In this document: positions 47,653 to 55,882 of the stretch, piece by piece | How positions within the stretch are numbered: position 1 is the stretch's first letter | Layout: every line of letters begins with the position of its first letter | From: Salipiger bermudensis HTCC2601 | GTDB lineage: Bacteria; Pseudomonadota; Alphaproteobacteria; Rhodobacterales; Rhodobacteraceae | DNA: 64,000 nt | Direction of reading: 5' to 3' | Assembly: GCF_000153725.1 (NCBI RefSeq) | Contig: NZ_DS022276.1 | Location: 2,793,784-2,857,783, forward strand | The notes under the pieces: generated by a model | Databases searched by the model: none | Told to the model about the DNA's origin: nothing | The model's input: only the letters and a program-made list of their open reading frames with translations | Position numbers and translations under genes: made by a program

Positions 47653-48330
47653 ATGACACGCATGAGCAAACTTCTTACCGGTGCCGCGCTTGCGGTGATG
47701 GGGTCCGCAAGCCTGGCGATGGCCTTCCAGGGCCAGCCCGGTCAGCAGGGGGGCGCGCGCGAGGCTCGGGCACCGATGATGCTCGAGATGTTCCGCAGCC
47801 TCGACGCCGATGGTGATGGTGTCGTGACCGCCGAGGAACTGTCCGCAGTTGGCCCCGCCGCGGCCTTCGCCGAGGCCGATGCCAATGGCGACGGCATGCT
47901 TGATGGCGACGAGCTGGCGGCCTTCCGCGCGGCGCAGGAGCGTGCCCGCGAAGAGCGGCGGCAGCAGCGCATGGTCGAGCGCCTCGACACCGACGGCGAC
48001 GGCATGCTGAGCCTTGAAGAGATCGAGGCGGGCTCCCGGCGCGGACCGCAGCAGATGTTCGATCGTCTCGATGCAGACGGCAATGGCGAGGTGAGCCTCG
48101 AGGAGCTGGCCGAGGCGCAGCAGCGGATGCTGCAGAAGATGCAGGAGCGTCGTTCGGAGATGCGCGATCGCGGCGGTCGCGACGGCAAGCATCAGATGCG
48201 CGCCGGCGGCTATGGCGGCAAGCACCAGCACCAGATGCATCAGGGCGGCGGACGCGGTGGCCCGGACGGCCAGGCGCCGATGCGTCCGGGGGCACAGATG
48301 CCAGAAGCCGCGCCCGAGGCGCAGGACTGA
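47653..48330 (+). CDS. Exported four-EF-hand calcium-binding protein
   Basis: A 225-residue periplasmic protein with a signal peptide (ALAVMGSASLAMA) and four canonical EF-hand loops: DADGDGVVTAEE, DANGDGMLDGDE, DTDGDGMLSLEE and DADGNGEVSLEE. All have the acidic residues at positions 1, 3, 5 and 12, so all could bind calcium. A Gly/His/Gln-rich tail (KHQMRAGG, KHQHQMHQGGG) may bind another metal. It lies upstream of an ECF sigma factor, a one-TM protein and a CnrX-like sensor on the same strand, suggesting a calcium or metal input to that module. CAGGAG precedes the ATG. Confidence 0.92.
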   Translation: MTRMSKLLTGAALAVMGSASLAMAFQGQPGQQGGAREARAPMMLEMFRSLDADGDGVVTAEELSAVGPAAAFAEADANGDGMLDGDELAAFRAAQERAREERRQQRMVERLDTDGDGMLSLEEIEAGSRRGPQQMFDRLDADGNGEVSLEELAEAQQRMLQKMQERRSEMRDRGGRDGKHQMRAGGYGGKHQHQMHQGGGRGGPDGQAPMRPGAQMPEAAPEAQD

Positions 48331-48426
48331 CACGGCAGGCGGCGGCCCCGTGCCGCCGCCGCGCCCGTTGCGTTGCGGCCCGGGTCGGGCTAGCGCAATT
48401 GGATGGACCGGATGCCATATGACGCG

Positions 48427-48996
48427 ATGAGCGACACCAGTGACGAGGACCTGCTCGCGGCCTATGCGGCCGGCGAGCCTGCCGCGGCGCGGGCGCTTGC
48501 GCTGCGTCTGGGGCCCAAGGCCTTCGGCGTGGCGATGCGCATGCTGAAGGACCGGGCCGAGGCCGAGGACGTGGCGCAGGAGGCGCTGCTGCGCCTTTGG
48601 CGCGCGGCGCCGGGCTGGCGCGCGGGCGAGGCAAAGGTATCGACCTGGCTTTACCGTGTGGTGTCGAACCTGTGCATCGACCGGATCCGCAAGGCGCGCG
48701 GCGGCCATGTCGATCTCGACGCGGTGGCCGAACCTCCCGATCCGGCGCGCTCGGCCGAGCAGGAACTGCAGGAGACGGCGCGCGGCGCGGCGCTTCAGGC
48801 GGCGCTCGACACGCTGCCTGAGCGGCAGAGACAGGCGGTGATCCTGCGCCATCTCGAGGGGCTTTCGAACCCCGAGATTGCCGAGATCATGGACATAGGC
48901 GTGCGCGCGGTCGAAAGTCTGACCGCGCGGGGCCGCAAGGCGTTGGAGGGCCTGCTCGGGGCCCGACGCGCAGAGCTGGGATATGACGATGAGTGA
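48427..48996 (+). CDS. ECF RNA polymerase sigma factor
   Basis: An extracytoplasmic-function sigma-70 factor of about 189 residues. Region 2 is seen as FGVAMRMLKDRAEAEDVAQEALLRLWRAAPGW and STWLYRVVSNLCIDRIRKAR; region 4 as ALDTLPERQRQAVILRHLEGLSNPEIAEIMDIGVRAVESLTARGRKAL. Start codons at 48403, 48412 and 48427 are all in frame; I prefer 48427 (MSDTSDEDLLAAY) by family pattern, though none has a strong ribosome site. It overlaps the downstream one-TM gene, as sigma/anti-sigma pairs do. Confidence 0.93.
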   Translation: MSDTSDEDLLAAYAAGEPAAARALALRLGPKAFGVAMRMLKDRAEAEDVAQEALLRLWRAAPGWRAGEAKVSTWLYRVVSNLCIDRIRKARGGHVDLDAVAEPPDPARSAEQELQETARGAALQAALDTLPERQRQAVILRHLEGLSNPEIAEIMDIGVRAVESLTARGRKALEGLLGARRAELGYDDE

Positions 48997-49378
48997 CAAG
49001 CGCAAGGCAGAGGAAGCGGGGCTGGGCCCCTGGTTCGACGCGGGTCGCGCCGAGGCGCCGGCGCCGTCGGGCGACTGGCTGGCGCGCATGGAGGCGTTGG
49101 CGCTCGAGGAGCAGCCCACGCCGCAGGCGCCTGCGGTTGCCGTCAGCCCCGAGCGCGCGCGCCGCGGCGTTCGGCTGCGCGATCTGATGTCCGCGCTGGG
49201 CGGATGGCCGGCAGTGGCCGGACTGGCGGCGGCCTGCGCCGCCGGGGTCTGGTTCGGGGCGGTCTCGCCGACGGGGCTGACCGAGTGGACCGCCGCGACA
49301 GCCACCGCCGCCGCCTCTGACAGTTACACCACCTTCGAACCGGCAAGCGGGTTCGATGTCGCGATGCTGGGACTCTGA
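48983..49378 (+). CDS. Putative single-TM anti-sigma factor
   Basis: A 131-residue protein with a cytoplasmic N-terminal part (GPWFDAGRAEAPAPSGDWLARMEALALEEQP), one membrane helix (LGGWPAVAGLAAACAAGVWFG) and a short periplasmic end. This topology, plus the 14-bp overlap with the sigma gene and the metal-sensor-like gene three bases downstream, matches the CnrY-type anti-sigma of Cnr systems. No zinc-binding anti-sigma motif is present, so the role is inferred from context. Starts at 48983 and 48989 are both possible. Confidence 0.72.
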   Translation: MTMSDKRKAEEAGLGPWFDAGRAEAPAPSGDWLARMEALALEEQPTPQAPAVAVSPERARRGVRLRDLMSALGGWPAVAGLAAACAAGVWFGAVSPTGLTEWTAATATAAASDSYTTFEPASGFDVAMLGL

Positions 49379-49381
49379 GCC

Positions 49382-49879
49382 ATGACCGAAGACGCCAAGA
49401 CCCCGAAGATGACCGCCGGGATGCGCATCCTGCTCTTTGCCTCGCTGGCCGCCAACCTGGCTGTTGTTGGTGTGGTTGCGGGGCTCTATTTCAACCGCCC
49501 CGACATGGAGCGTGGCGGGCCGCCGCGCGGGCGCGATTTCGTGTTCCCTTACACCCATGCGCTCGACGAGGATCAGCGCCGCGAGCTTGGTCGCAGCCTG
49601 CGCGGCCGGATCGAGCGGCAGCGCGACACCCGGGGCGATTTCCTCGCCGAGTACCGGACCGCGATCGAGACATTGCGGACCGAGCCCTTCGATCCGGCGG
49701 CCTTTGCCGCAACGCTTGACCGGCAGGGGGCCCGTGCCGAGCGGCGGCAGGAAGAGGGGCAGCGGATGCTGGTCGAGTATGTCGCGGGGCTCTCGCCGGA
49801 GCAGCGCGCGGTCTACGCCCAGCGGCTCGAAGACAAGATCAGCGAGATCGGCAAGCGTATCCGCAAGAACAAGCCCTGA
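49382..49879 (+). CDS. Membrane-anchored periplasmic sensor of the CnrX/CpxP-like Metal_resist family
   Basis: A 165-residue protein with an N-terminal anchor (MRILLFASLAANLAVVGVVAGLYF) and a four-helix periplasmic domain typical of the heavy-metal-resistance/CpxP fold: HALDEDQRRELGRSLRGRIERQ, DFLAEYRTAIETLRTEPFDPAAFAATLDRQ, EEGQRMLVEYVAGLSPEQRAVYAQRLEDK. It has only one histidine in that domain, so it lacks the CnrX nickel site and may sense another cue. As the last gene of the sigma/anti-sigma set it is the probable sensor. Confidence 0.85.
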   Translation: MTEDAKTPKMTAGMRILLFASLAANLAVVGVVAGLYFNRPDMERGGPPRGRDFVFPYTHALDEDQRRELGRSLRGRIERQRDTRGDFLAEYRTAIETLRTEPFDPAAFAATLDRQGARAERRQEEGQRMLVEYVAGLSPEQRAVYAQRLEDKISEIGKRIRKNKP

Positions 49880-49892
49880 GAGGCGGGCAAGG

Positions 49893-51305
49893 TCAGCGCG
49901 CGGCCCCGACCGCCCGGCACGTGGTGTCGTGCGGGTCGGCCCACGCCATGACCCTGTCGCGTCCCGCATCCTTGGCGGCATAGAGCGCCCGGTCGGCCCG
50001 CTCCAGCAGCGCGTCGGCCCCGGGCGCCGCACCGCTCCCGGACAGGGCAAGACCGATGCTCAGGGTGACCGGCAGCCGCGTGGGCGTGCCGGGTAGGGCG
50101 AAACGGCGGGCCGCCACCGACGCGCGCAGCCGCTGCGCTACGGCATGGGCGGTTTCGGCGGTCGCATCCGGCAGGGTGACGAGGAACTCCTCTCCGCCGA
50201 TGCGGGCCACCAGATCGGACGGTCGCAGGATGCTGTTCAGGCGGCGCGCCACCTCGCGCAGAACGACGTCGCCGGCCGCGTGGCCGAAGCGATCGTTCAC
50301 CTGCTTGAAGTGGTCGAGATCGGCCAGCAGAAGCGCGAAGCCACGGCTTCGCTCGGTTGCCCGCTCCAGCAGGCGTGCGACGTGCGGCAGCGCGTAGCGG
50401 CGGTTGTAGAGCCCGGTCAGAGGGTCGATCAGGGCCGCCTGCGCCCCGTCACGGAGGTTGGCCCGTTGCCGGTCGCGGTTGCGTTTTCGTGCAATCTGAC
50501 GCGGCAGGCGCAACGCCAGCTCGTCGGGATCGAGCGCGCCCATGAGCACGTCGTCGGCGCCGAGATCGAGCGCTGCCGCGGCTTGCCTTGGCCGGGAGGC
50601 GCGGCCGACATATAGCAGGGCGGCGTTGCGGGCGCTGGGACTGGCGCGCAGCTGCGTCAGCAGCGCCAGCCCGCCGTGCAGCTGGTTGCCGGTCTCGACG
50701 ATGATGAAGGCCTCGGGCGGCGAGGCGGTGGCGCGTAGCGCCTCGGAGGCGGCAAGCAGCTCGATCCGGTCCGGGACAAGGCTCCGCAAGCGTTCGAGCA
50801 TCGGGGGGATGTTGTGCTCCGCCGACATCTCGATCAGGGCCACGCGCGCGGGAGACTGGATCGCGGTGCCGGCGGCCTCGGCCAGTCCCAGCGCCAGCCG
50901 GGTGTCGTCGCGCAGGGTCAGTTCGGCATCGGCGGCGCGCGCCCGCAGTCGGTTGCGCAGACCTGCCAGAAGCAGGCTCCGATCGACCGGCGCGCTCAGC
51001 ACGTCATCGGCACCGGCGGCGAGCAGGGCGAGACGCTCGGGGCGCGTGAGCGCGCCACCAAGCAGGATGAGCGGCATGTCCCCGCCACCTGCGAGCGCCT
51101 GCGCCCGGGCGCAGAACCGCGTCGGATCCAGATCGGGCAGGGCCGTCGACGCGATCACGAGGTCGGGCCGCTCGCGACGCATCGCGCGAAGGGCTTCGGC
51201 GCCGCTGCCGGTGACGATCACGTCATAGAACGCCCGGTCCAGCGCCGCCGCCAGCGAGATGCGATGGGTCGCGAGACCATCGGCGATAAGCACCTTTCCC
51301 GTCAT
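49893..51305 (-). CDS. PleD-like diguanylate cyclase with degenerate receiver domains
   Basis: A 470-residue REC-REC-GGDEF protein. The GGDEF domain is intact (DPLTGLYNRRYAL, LLADLDHFKQVNDRFGH, GGEEF at 370-374), so it should make cyclic di-GMP. The first receiver has lost its phosphorylation machinery: PleD's D53 is S53 (PDLVIASTALPD), the acidic pair is D9-G10, and the conserved lysine is missing (DVLSAPVD). The second receiver is also divergent. It may thus be constitutive or controlled by protein contacts. ATG 51305 with AAAGG upstream is preferred over ATG 51323. Divergent from DUF3572. Confidence 0.9.
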   Translation of the reverse strand: MTGKVLIADGLATHRISLAAALDRAFYDVIVTGSGAEALRAMRRERPDLVIASTALPDLDPTRFCARAQALAGGGDMPLILLGGALTRPERLALLAAGADDVLSAPVDRSLLLAGLRNRLRARAADAELTLRDDTRLALGLAEAAGTAIQSPARVALIEMSAEHNIPPMLERLRSLVPDRIELLAASEALRATASPPEAFIIVETGNQLHGGLALLTQLRASPSARNAALLYVGRASRPRQAAAALDLGADDVLMGALDPDELALRLPRQIARKRNRDRQRANLRDGAQAALIDPLTGLYNRRYALPHVARLLERATERSRGFALLLADLDHFKQVNDRFGHAAGDVVLREVARRLNSILRPSDLVARIGGEEFLVTLPDATAETAHAVAQRLRASVAARRFALPGTPTRLPVTLSIGLALSGSGAAPGADALLERADRALYAAKDAGRDRVMAWADPHDTTCRAVGAAR

Positions 51306-51414
51306 TGCAGCCTTTTCCACCATGCGCTACGCAGGCACCGGGGCGCCCGCGTCCTGTGGCGGGAAGTCTTCCCGTACAATGGTTAATAATCTCTTTCGGA
51401 TTTTAGGCGTCCCC

Positions 51415-51699
51415 ATGGCACTTTCCCGCGACAGCGCTGAACTGATCGGGCTTCAGGCCGTGGCCTGGCTGGCCACCAATGACGAGCTTCTGCCGGTTTT
51501 TCTCGGCGCGACCGGGGCCTCGCAAGAGGACTTCCGCGAGGCGCTGGAGGATCCGGTCTTCCAAGGCGCGGTTCTCGATTTCATCCTGATGGACGACGCT
51601 TGGATCTCCGGCTTCTGCGACGCGCAGGCGCTGTCCTACGAGACCCCGCGCATGGCCCGGGCCATGCTGCCGGGCGGTGGCGAGGTGAACTGGACATGA
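51415..51699 (+). CDS. DUF3572 family protein
   Basis: A 94-residue soluble protein: MALSRDSAELIGLQAVAWLATNDELLPVFLGATGASQEDFREAL, then FQGAVLDFILMDDAWISGFCDA. This matches DUF3572, a small alphaproteobacterial family with no known function that commonly lies next to PleD-type genes. Its stop overlaps the HAD gene start (ATGA), so these two are coupled. ATG 51415 is chosen by family pattern; the ribosome site is weak. Confidence 0.85.
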   Translation: MALSRDSAELIGLQAVAWLATNDELLPVFLGATGASQEDFREALEDPVFQGAVLDFILMDDAWISGFCDAQALSYETPRMARAMLPGGGEVNWT

Positions 51700-52394
51700 G
51701 GCTGCGCGCGGATGCGGTGCTGTTCGACAAGGATGGCACGCTGTTCGAGTTCGGAGCCACGTGGAATGCCTGGGGCCGTGAGGCGCTGCAGCACCTGTCC
51801 GAGGGCTGCGAGGCGACGCTCTTGGCGCTCGCCGAGGCCGCGCGCTTCGATCTCGAGACCCAGAGCTTCCGGGCCGACAGCCCCGTGGTGGCCGGAACCA
51901 ACCGCGAGGCCGCGGCCTGTCTCGCGTCGGTGCTGCCAGGGCGCAGTGCATCGGAGGTCGAGGCCTATCTCGAAATCAGCGGCGCCGAGGCGCCTTTGGT
52001 AGAGGCCGCGCCATTGGTGCCTCTGATGGCGCAGCTCGAGGCGCTCGGGCTGGCGCTGGGCGTTATGACCAATGACGCCGAGAGCGTCGCGCATGCGCAT
52101 CTTGGTCATGCGGGGATCCGCGGCGTGTTCGATTTCATCGCCGGCTTCGACAGCGGCTTTGGCGCCAAGCCGGACCCTGCGCCTCTGCTCGCGTTTGCGG
52201 ACCGGCTGGGGCTCGCGCCGGGCCGCATCGTCATGGTCGGAGACAGCCCGCACGACCTCACGGCGGGGCGGGCTGCCGGGATGCAGACCGTGGCCGTGCT
52301 GACCGGTCCGATCGCCGCCGACAGTCTCGCACCGCTTGCCGATGCCGTGCTGCCGGATGTCGGCCATCTGCCGGGTTGGTTGACGGCGATCTGA
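51696..52394 (+). CDS. HAD family hydrolase (phosphoglycolate phosphatase-like)
   Basis: A 232-residue HAD-superfamily phosphatase. The nucleophile motif is DAVLFDKDGTLFEF (note K between the two aspartates), motif II lies at GVMTNDAE, the lysine at GFGAKPDPAPLL, and motif IV at VMVGDSPHDLTAGRAAG. The small alpha-helical cap between motifs I and II fits the HAD-IA group. Substrate could be phosphoglycolate or another small phosphate ester. It is translationally coupled to DUF3572. Confidence 0.92.
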   Translation: MRLRADAVLFDKDGTLFEFGATWNAWGREALQHLSEGCEATLLALAEAARFDLETQSFRADSPVVAGTNREAAACLASVLPGRSASEVEAYLEISGAEAPLVEAAPLVPLMAQLEALGLALGVMTNDAESVAHAHLGHAGIRGVFDFIAGFDSGFGAKPDPAPLLAFADRLGLAPGRIVMVGDSPHDLTAGRAAGMQTVAVLTGPIAADSLAPLADAVLPDVGHLPGWLTAI

Positions 52395-52528
52395 GCCGCG
52401 CCCCGGGCCGGAGCTTTGCAGGGGCTGTGCCAGGAATCTCCGGCAAATTCGAATTGTTGTGCCAATATTAATATCCCCCTCCGACACTGCCTGAAACGAC
52501 AGGCAAGCGAAGAGAGCGGATAAAGCGG

Positions 52529-53143
52529 ATGCACGGGCTTCTGGCGCGGACACTTCAGTGTTTCCTGCAGGATACCTACGGGCTGGGCACTTGGGCCGAG
52601 ATCGCCCGTCGCGCCGATCTCGACAGCCCCGATTTCGAGGCGATGCTCGATTACGAGCCGGCCACGGTCGAGCGGGTGCTGGCCGCCGCAGTGCAGCGCC
52701 TCGACAAGCCCGGTGAGGCGATCCTCGAGGATATCGGCACCTATCTCATCAGCCACCACAACAACGAGGGTTTGCGCCGGCTGATGCGCTATGGCGGGCT
52801 CGACTTCATCGATTTCCTGCATTCGCTCGAGGATCTGCCGGGCCGGGCGCGGCTCGCCGTGGCGGATCTCGATCTTCCCGAGCTCGAACTCTGTGACCGG
52901 GAGGGTGGCGGGTTCGATCTGATCTGCCGGGCGGGCAGTACCCATCCGCGCGGCCTCGGCCACGTGCTGGTGGGCGTGCTGCGGGCGATGGCCGACGATT
53001 ACGGCGCGCTGGTGATCCTTGGACATTCGGGCGCGAGCGCAGGTCGCGAGCGGATCGAGATCACCGTGGTGCAGACCGATTTCGCGGCCGGGCGGAGTTT
53101 CGACCTCGGTGGCGCGCCGCCTTCGCCGGTTGAGGGACAGTGA
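52529..53143 (+). CDS. H-NOX-like domain protein with heme-pocket residues replaced
   Basis: A 204-residue protein of the heme-NO/O2-binding (HNOB) fold: MHGLLARTLQCFLQDTYG start, YLISHHNNEGLRRLMRYGGLDFIDFLHSLEDLP, and RGLGHVLVGVLRAMADDYG. Compared with the Thermoanaerobacter H-NOX, the proximal heme ligand H102 falls on P104 and the Y-x-S-x-R motif reads S137-x-H139-x-R141, keeping only the arginine. Canonical heme binding is therefore doubtful. It is coupled (TGA overlap) to a GGDEF protein, as H-NOX proteins are to cyclic-di-GMP enzymes in other bacteria. Alignment is by eye. Confidence 0.78.
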   Translation: MHGLLARTLQCFLQDTYGLGTWAEIARRADLDSPDFEAMLDYEPATVERVLAAAVQRLDKPGEAILEDIGTYLISHHNNEGLRRLMRYGGLDFIDFLHSLEDLPGRARLAVADLDLPELELCDREGGGFDLICRAGSTHPRGLGHVLVGVLRAMADDYGALVILGHSGASAGRERIEITVVQTDFAAGRSFDLGGAPPSPVEGQ

Positions 53144-54117
53144 GCCTCCCGCCCGAGACGATGGCGACCCTGATGCCGCTTCACATGGCGATCGGGGCCG
53201 ATGGACAGGTCGTGTCGCTTGGCCCGACGCTGGCCAAGGTGCTCGGCCCAGGGGCGGGCGAGGGGGCGGCCTTCACCCAGTTGGTCGAGATTTACCGTCC
53301 GCGCGCGGTGGCCACGTTGCCCGTGCTGCTGTCGCTTGCGGGGCGTAAGTTGCAGCTTCGCCTTCGCGGTCGGGCGGGGCTTGCCATGAAGGGGCTGGCG
53401 ATGCCCGACGGACGCGGCGGCGCGGTGCTCAATCTCTCCTTCGGAATCGGCGTGGTCGAGGCGGTGCGCCGGCATGCGCTCACGAGCAGTGATTTCGCGG
53501 CCACCGATCTTGCCATCGACATGCTCTACCTGGTCGAGGCCAAGAGCGCGGCGATGGAATCGTCGCGCACGCTCAACCGGCGGCTTCAGGGGGCCATGCA
53601 GGCCGCCGAGCAGCGGGCCTTCACCGATCCTCTGACCGGTCTCGGCAACCGGCGGGCGATGGATCAGCTCCTGCAGCGGCTGATCCGCGGCGGTGAGCGG
53701 TTCGCCGTGCTGCATCTCGACCTCGATCACTTCAAACAGGTCAACGACAGCCGCGGCCATGCCGCTGGCGACCGGGTCCTGCAGGCGGTCGCGCGGACGA
53801 TGCTGGATCTCACGCGCAAGAATGATCTGGTGGCGCGGATCGGCGGGGACGAGTTCGTCATCCTGCCGCTGGGCCTGACCGATCACGAGCGGCTGTCGGA
53901 TCTGGCGCGCCAGCTGATTGCACGAATCGAAGAGCCGGTTCCGATCGAGGATGGCGCCTGCCAGGTCTCGGCGAGCATCGGAATCTCTTTGCACGATCCG
54001 GACAATCCGTCGCCTGCGGGAGTCGCCGGGCTCTTGGCGCAGGCGGATTCAGCGCTTTACGCGGCCAAACGCGAGGGCCGCAGCCGTCACGCCTTTCACC
54101 GCGCCGAGGCCGCCTGA
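53140..54117 (+). CDS. GGDEF diguanylate cyclase with HNOBA/PAS-like N-terminal domain
   Basis: A 325-residue signalling protein. The N-terminal part (MPLHMAIGADGQVVSLGPTLAKVLG ... LSLAGRKLQLRLRGRAGLAMKGLAM) resembles the heme-NO-binding-associated PAS-like domain, followed by a coiled linker and a complete GGDEF domain: DPLTGLGNRRAMD, HLDLDHFKQVNDSRGH, GGDEF at 235-239. It should synthesise cyclic di-GMP, controlled by the upstream H-NOX-like partner. Translation starts at GTG 53140, overlapping that gene's stop. Confidence 0.88.
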   Translation: MSLPPETMATLMPLHMAIGADGQVVSLGPTLAKVLGPGAGEGAAFTQLVEIYRPRAVATLPVLLSLAGRKLQLRLRGRAGLAMKGLAMPDGRGGAVLNLSFGIGVVEAVRRHALTSSDFAATDLAIDMLYLVEAKSAAMESSRTLNRRLQGAMQAAEQRAFTDPLTGLGNRRAMDQLLQRLIRGGERFAVLHLDLDHFKQVNDSRGHAAGDRVLQAVARTMLDLTRKNDLVARIGGDEFVILPLGLTDHERLSDLARQLIARIEEPVPIEDGACQVSASIGISLHDPDNPSPAGVAGLLAQADSALYAAKREGRSRHAFHRAEAA

Positions 54118-54211
54118 GGGCTGTCCCGACGTAAGGCGAAAAAGAGATGAACTTTTTGCATTCTGAGGTCTTGCGCCCCCCGAACACCTACAGTAATACC
54201 GCCGCCACGGT

Positions 54212-54286
54212 TGGGGTGTAGCCAAGTGGTAAGGCAACGGTTTTTGGTACCGCGTACCGCAGGTTCGAATCCTGCCACCCCAGCCA
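54212..54286 (+). tRNA. tRNA-Gln (UUG)
   Basis: Full cloverleaf: acceptor TGGGGTG/CACCCCA, D arm GCC..GGC, anticodon loop TTTTGGT with anticodon TTG, T arm GCAGG-TTCGAAT-CCTGC, and encoded GCCA end. The anticodon stem has one mismatch at the top (A27-C43). Immediately after it begins the insertion-sequence cluster. Confidence 0.95.
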
Positions 54287-54465
54287 GTACTTCCTAAGAC
54301 ATCGTTACAAGGCGCACCTCCGCTCCCCGAGCGTGGGAAGTGCCCCTCTTTCTGCCCCCGTTCCTGTGGGCTCTTCTGGCGTGCTTTCGTGCGTCTGCTG
54401 AGTGGTGAGGGGAGGCTCCGTTGGAAGCCCCTCTCGAGGGGAGATCAGGGAGGGGAGATACCTAG

Positions 54466-55819
54466 CAGGCTGCTGAAAAACTCTCGCCTCGACGCCTGAC
54501 GTGGAACATGATTCACCGTAACCACTACGATGGCGACGGAGTGTGGGATGCGTGGATCAGATCAGGTGACGGGCTCGCTGTTCAGCTACGTTGATCTCGA
54601 GGAGCGCATTCCAGTGCGACACCCGCTTCGCAAGATCAGGGCCGTCGTCAACGACGCACTGCGCTCCCTGGATGCAGAGTTCGACCGGCTTTACGCGGGT
54701 GAGGGCCGCCCCTCGATCGCGCCGGAACGATTGATCCGGGCCAGCCTGCTGCAAATCCTCTACTCGATCCGGTCCGAGCGGCAGCTCATGGAGCAGATGG
54801 ACTACAACTTGCTGTTCCGCTGGTTCGTGGGCCTTGGGATCGATGACGTTGTCTGGGTCCCGACCGTGTTCACGAAGAACCGCGACCGGCTGCTGACCAC
54901 GGACATGTCGCGCAAGAACATGGCCGCCATTCTGGCGCATCGCGAGGTGGCACCGCTGCTGTCGGACGACCATTTCTCGGTCGACGGCACCCTTGTGAAG
55001 GCCTGGGCGTCGATGAAGAGTTTCCAGCCGAAGGAAAGAGCGACGTTGGGCGGGGACGAGGGTTCCGGCGATCCGCCAGATGGCAGCGCGCCGCCCACAT
55101 CTTCCTCTGACCAGTCCACCGTCGAGCCCGACCCGATGACCCGCCCCACACGCCGCAACCGTAACGCCGAAGTCGACTTCCGTGGCGAACGACGGTCGAA
55201 CGCGACCCATGCTTCGATGACCGATCCGGAGGCCCGGCTGTTCAAGCCCCCCCGGCGCCGGCGCCATGCTGTGCTTCATGGGGCACAGCATGATGGAGAA
55301 CCGCTCCGGCCTGATCGTACAGGCCGACCTGACGCGGGCGGACGGCCACGCCGAGCGGCGTGCTGCCATCGACATGCTTCACCGCCACTCGCCGGGATCG
55401 ACCCGGCGCCTGACCCTGGCAGCGGACCGCGGTTACGACAGCGCCGACTTCGTCGCCGAGCTGCGCCAAATGGTGGTCACGCCGCATGTCGCCCAGAAGT
55501 CTCGACACTCCGCCATCGACGGCAGAACCACCCGGCACCCCGGCTACGCCAAGTCACAGCGGCGCCGGAAGAAGATCGAGGAACCTTTCGGCTGGACCAA
55601 AACCGTCGGTGGCATGGCGCAGCCCCTGTACCGCGGCATCGAGCGCGTACGGGCCCGCTTCACCTTGGCGATGGCGGCCTGCAACCTCGCGAGGCTGCCG
55701 AAACTGCTCGCCAACTGAGCCGGCAAGCGGCTACTCGGACTGCCGGTTCGCAAACCAGGCCGCATCGAGCTCCTGCTCAAGGGAAACCCTTCCTCAAGGC
55801 AGACCTTTTCAGCGGCCTG
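54466..55819 (+). mobile_element. IS5-family insertion sequence, copy A (1354 bp, CTAG target duplication)
   Basis: Terminal inverted repeats CAGGCTGCTGAAAA (left) and TTTTCAGCGGCCTG (right) bound the element, flanked on both sides by CTAG (54462-54465 and 55820-55823), a 4-bp YTAR target duplication as in IS5. It holds one transposase gene with a frameshift. It lies 180 bp after tRNA-Gln. Confidence 0.85.
54530..55718 (+). pseudogene. IS5-family transposase of copy A, frameshifted
   Basis: A DDE transposase with the DUF772-type N-terminal domain (RHPLRKIRAVVNDALRSLDAEFDRLY, RPSIAPERLIRASLLQILYSIRSERQLMEQMDYNLLFRWFVGLG, FSVDGTLVKAWASMKSF) and the catalytic C-terminal part (DRGYDSADFVAELRQ, RRKKIEEPFGWTK). 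The frame breaks at a run of seven C (55247-55253): where copy B reads LFKKSPGAGAMLCF, copy A runs into LFKPPRRRRH, a net loss of two bases, and the rest continues in another frame from about 55266. Either decayed, or a slippery run; both halves are otherwise intact. Confidence 0.85.
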
Positions 55820-55882
55820 CTAGGTAATAGGTATAAGTAATGGATAAATACGAAAGCATACCAAGAAGGATAGCTACCCTAA

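Noticed and set aside
54287..54465. Integrase gene or attachment-site repeat after tRNA-Gln
   Set aside because: No integrase motif in any frame and no second copy of the tRNA 3' end was found in the window.
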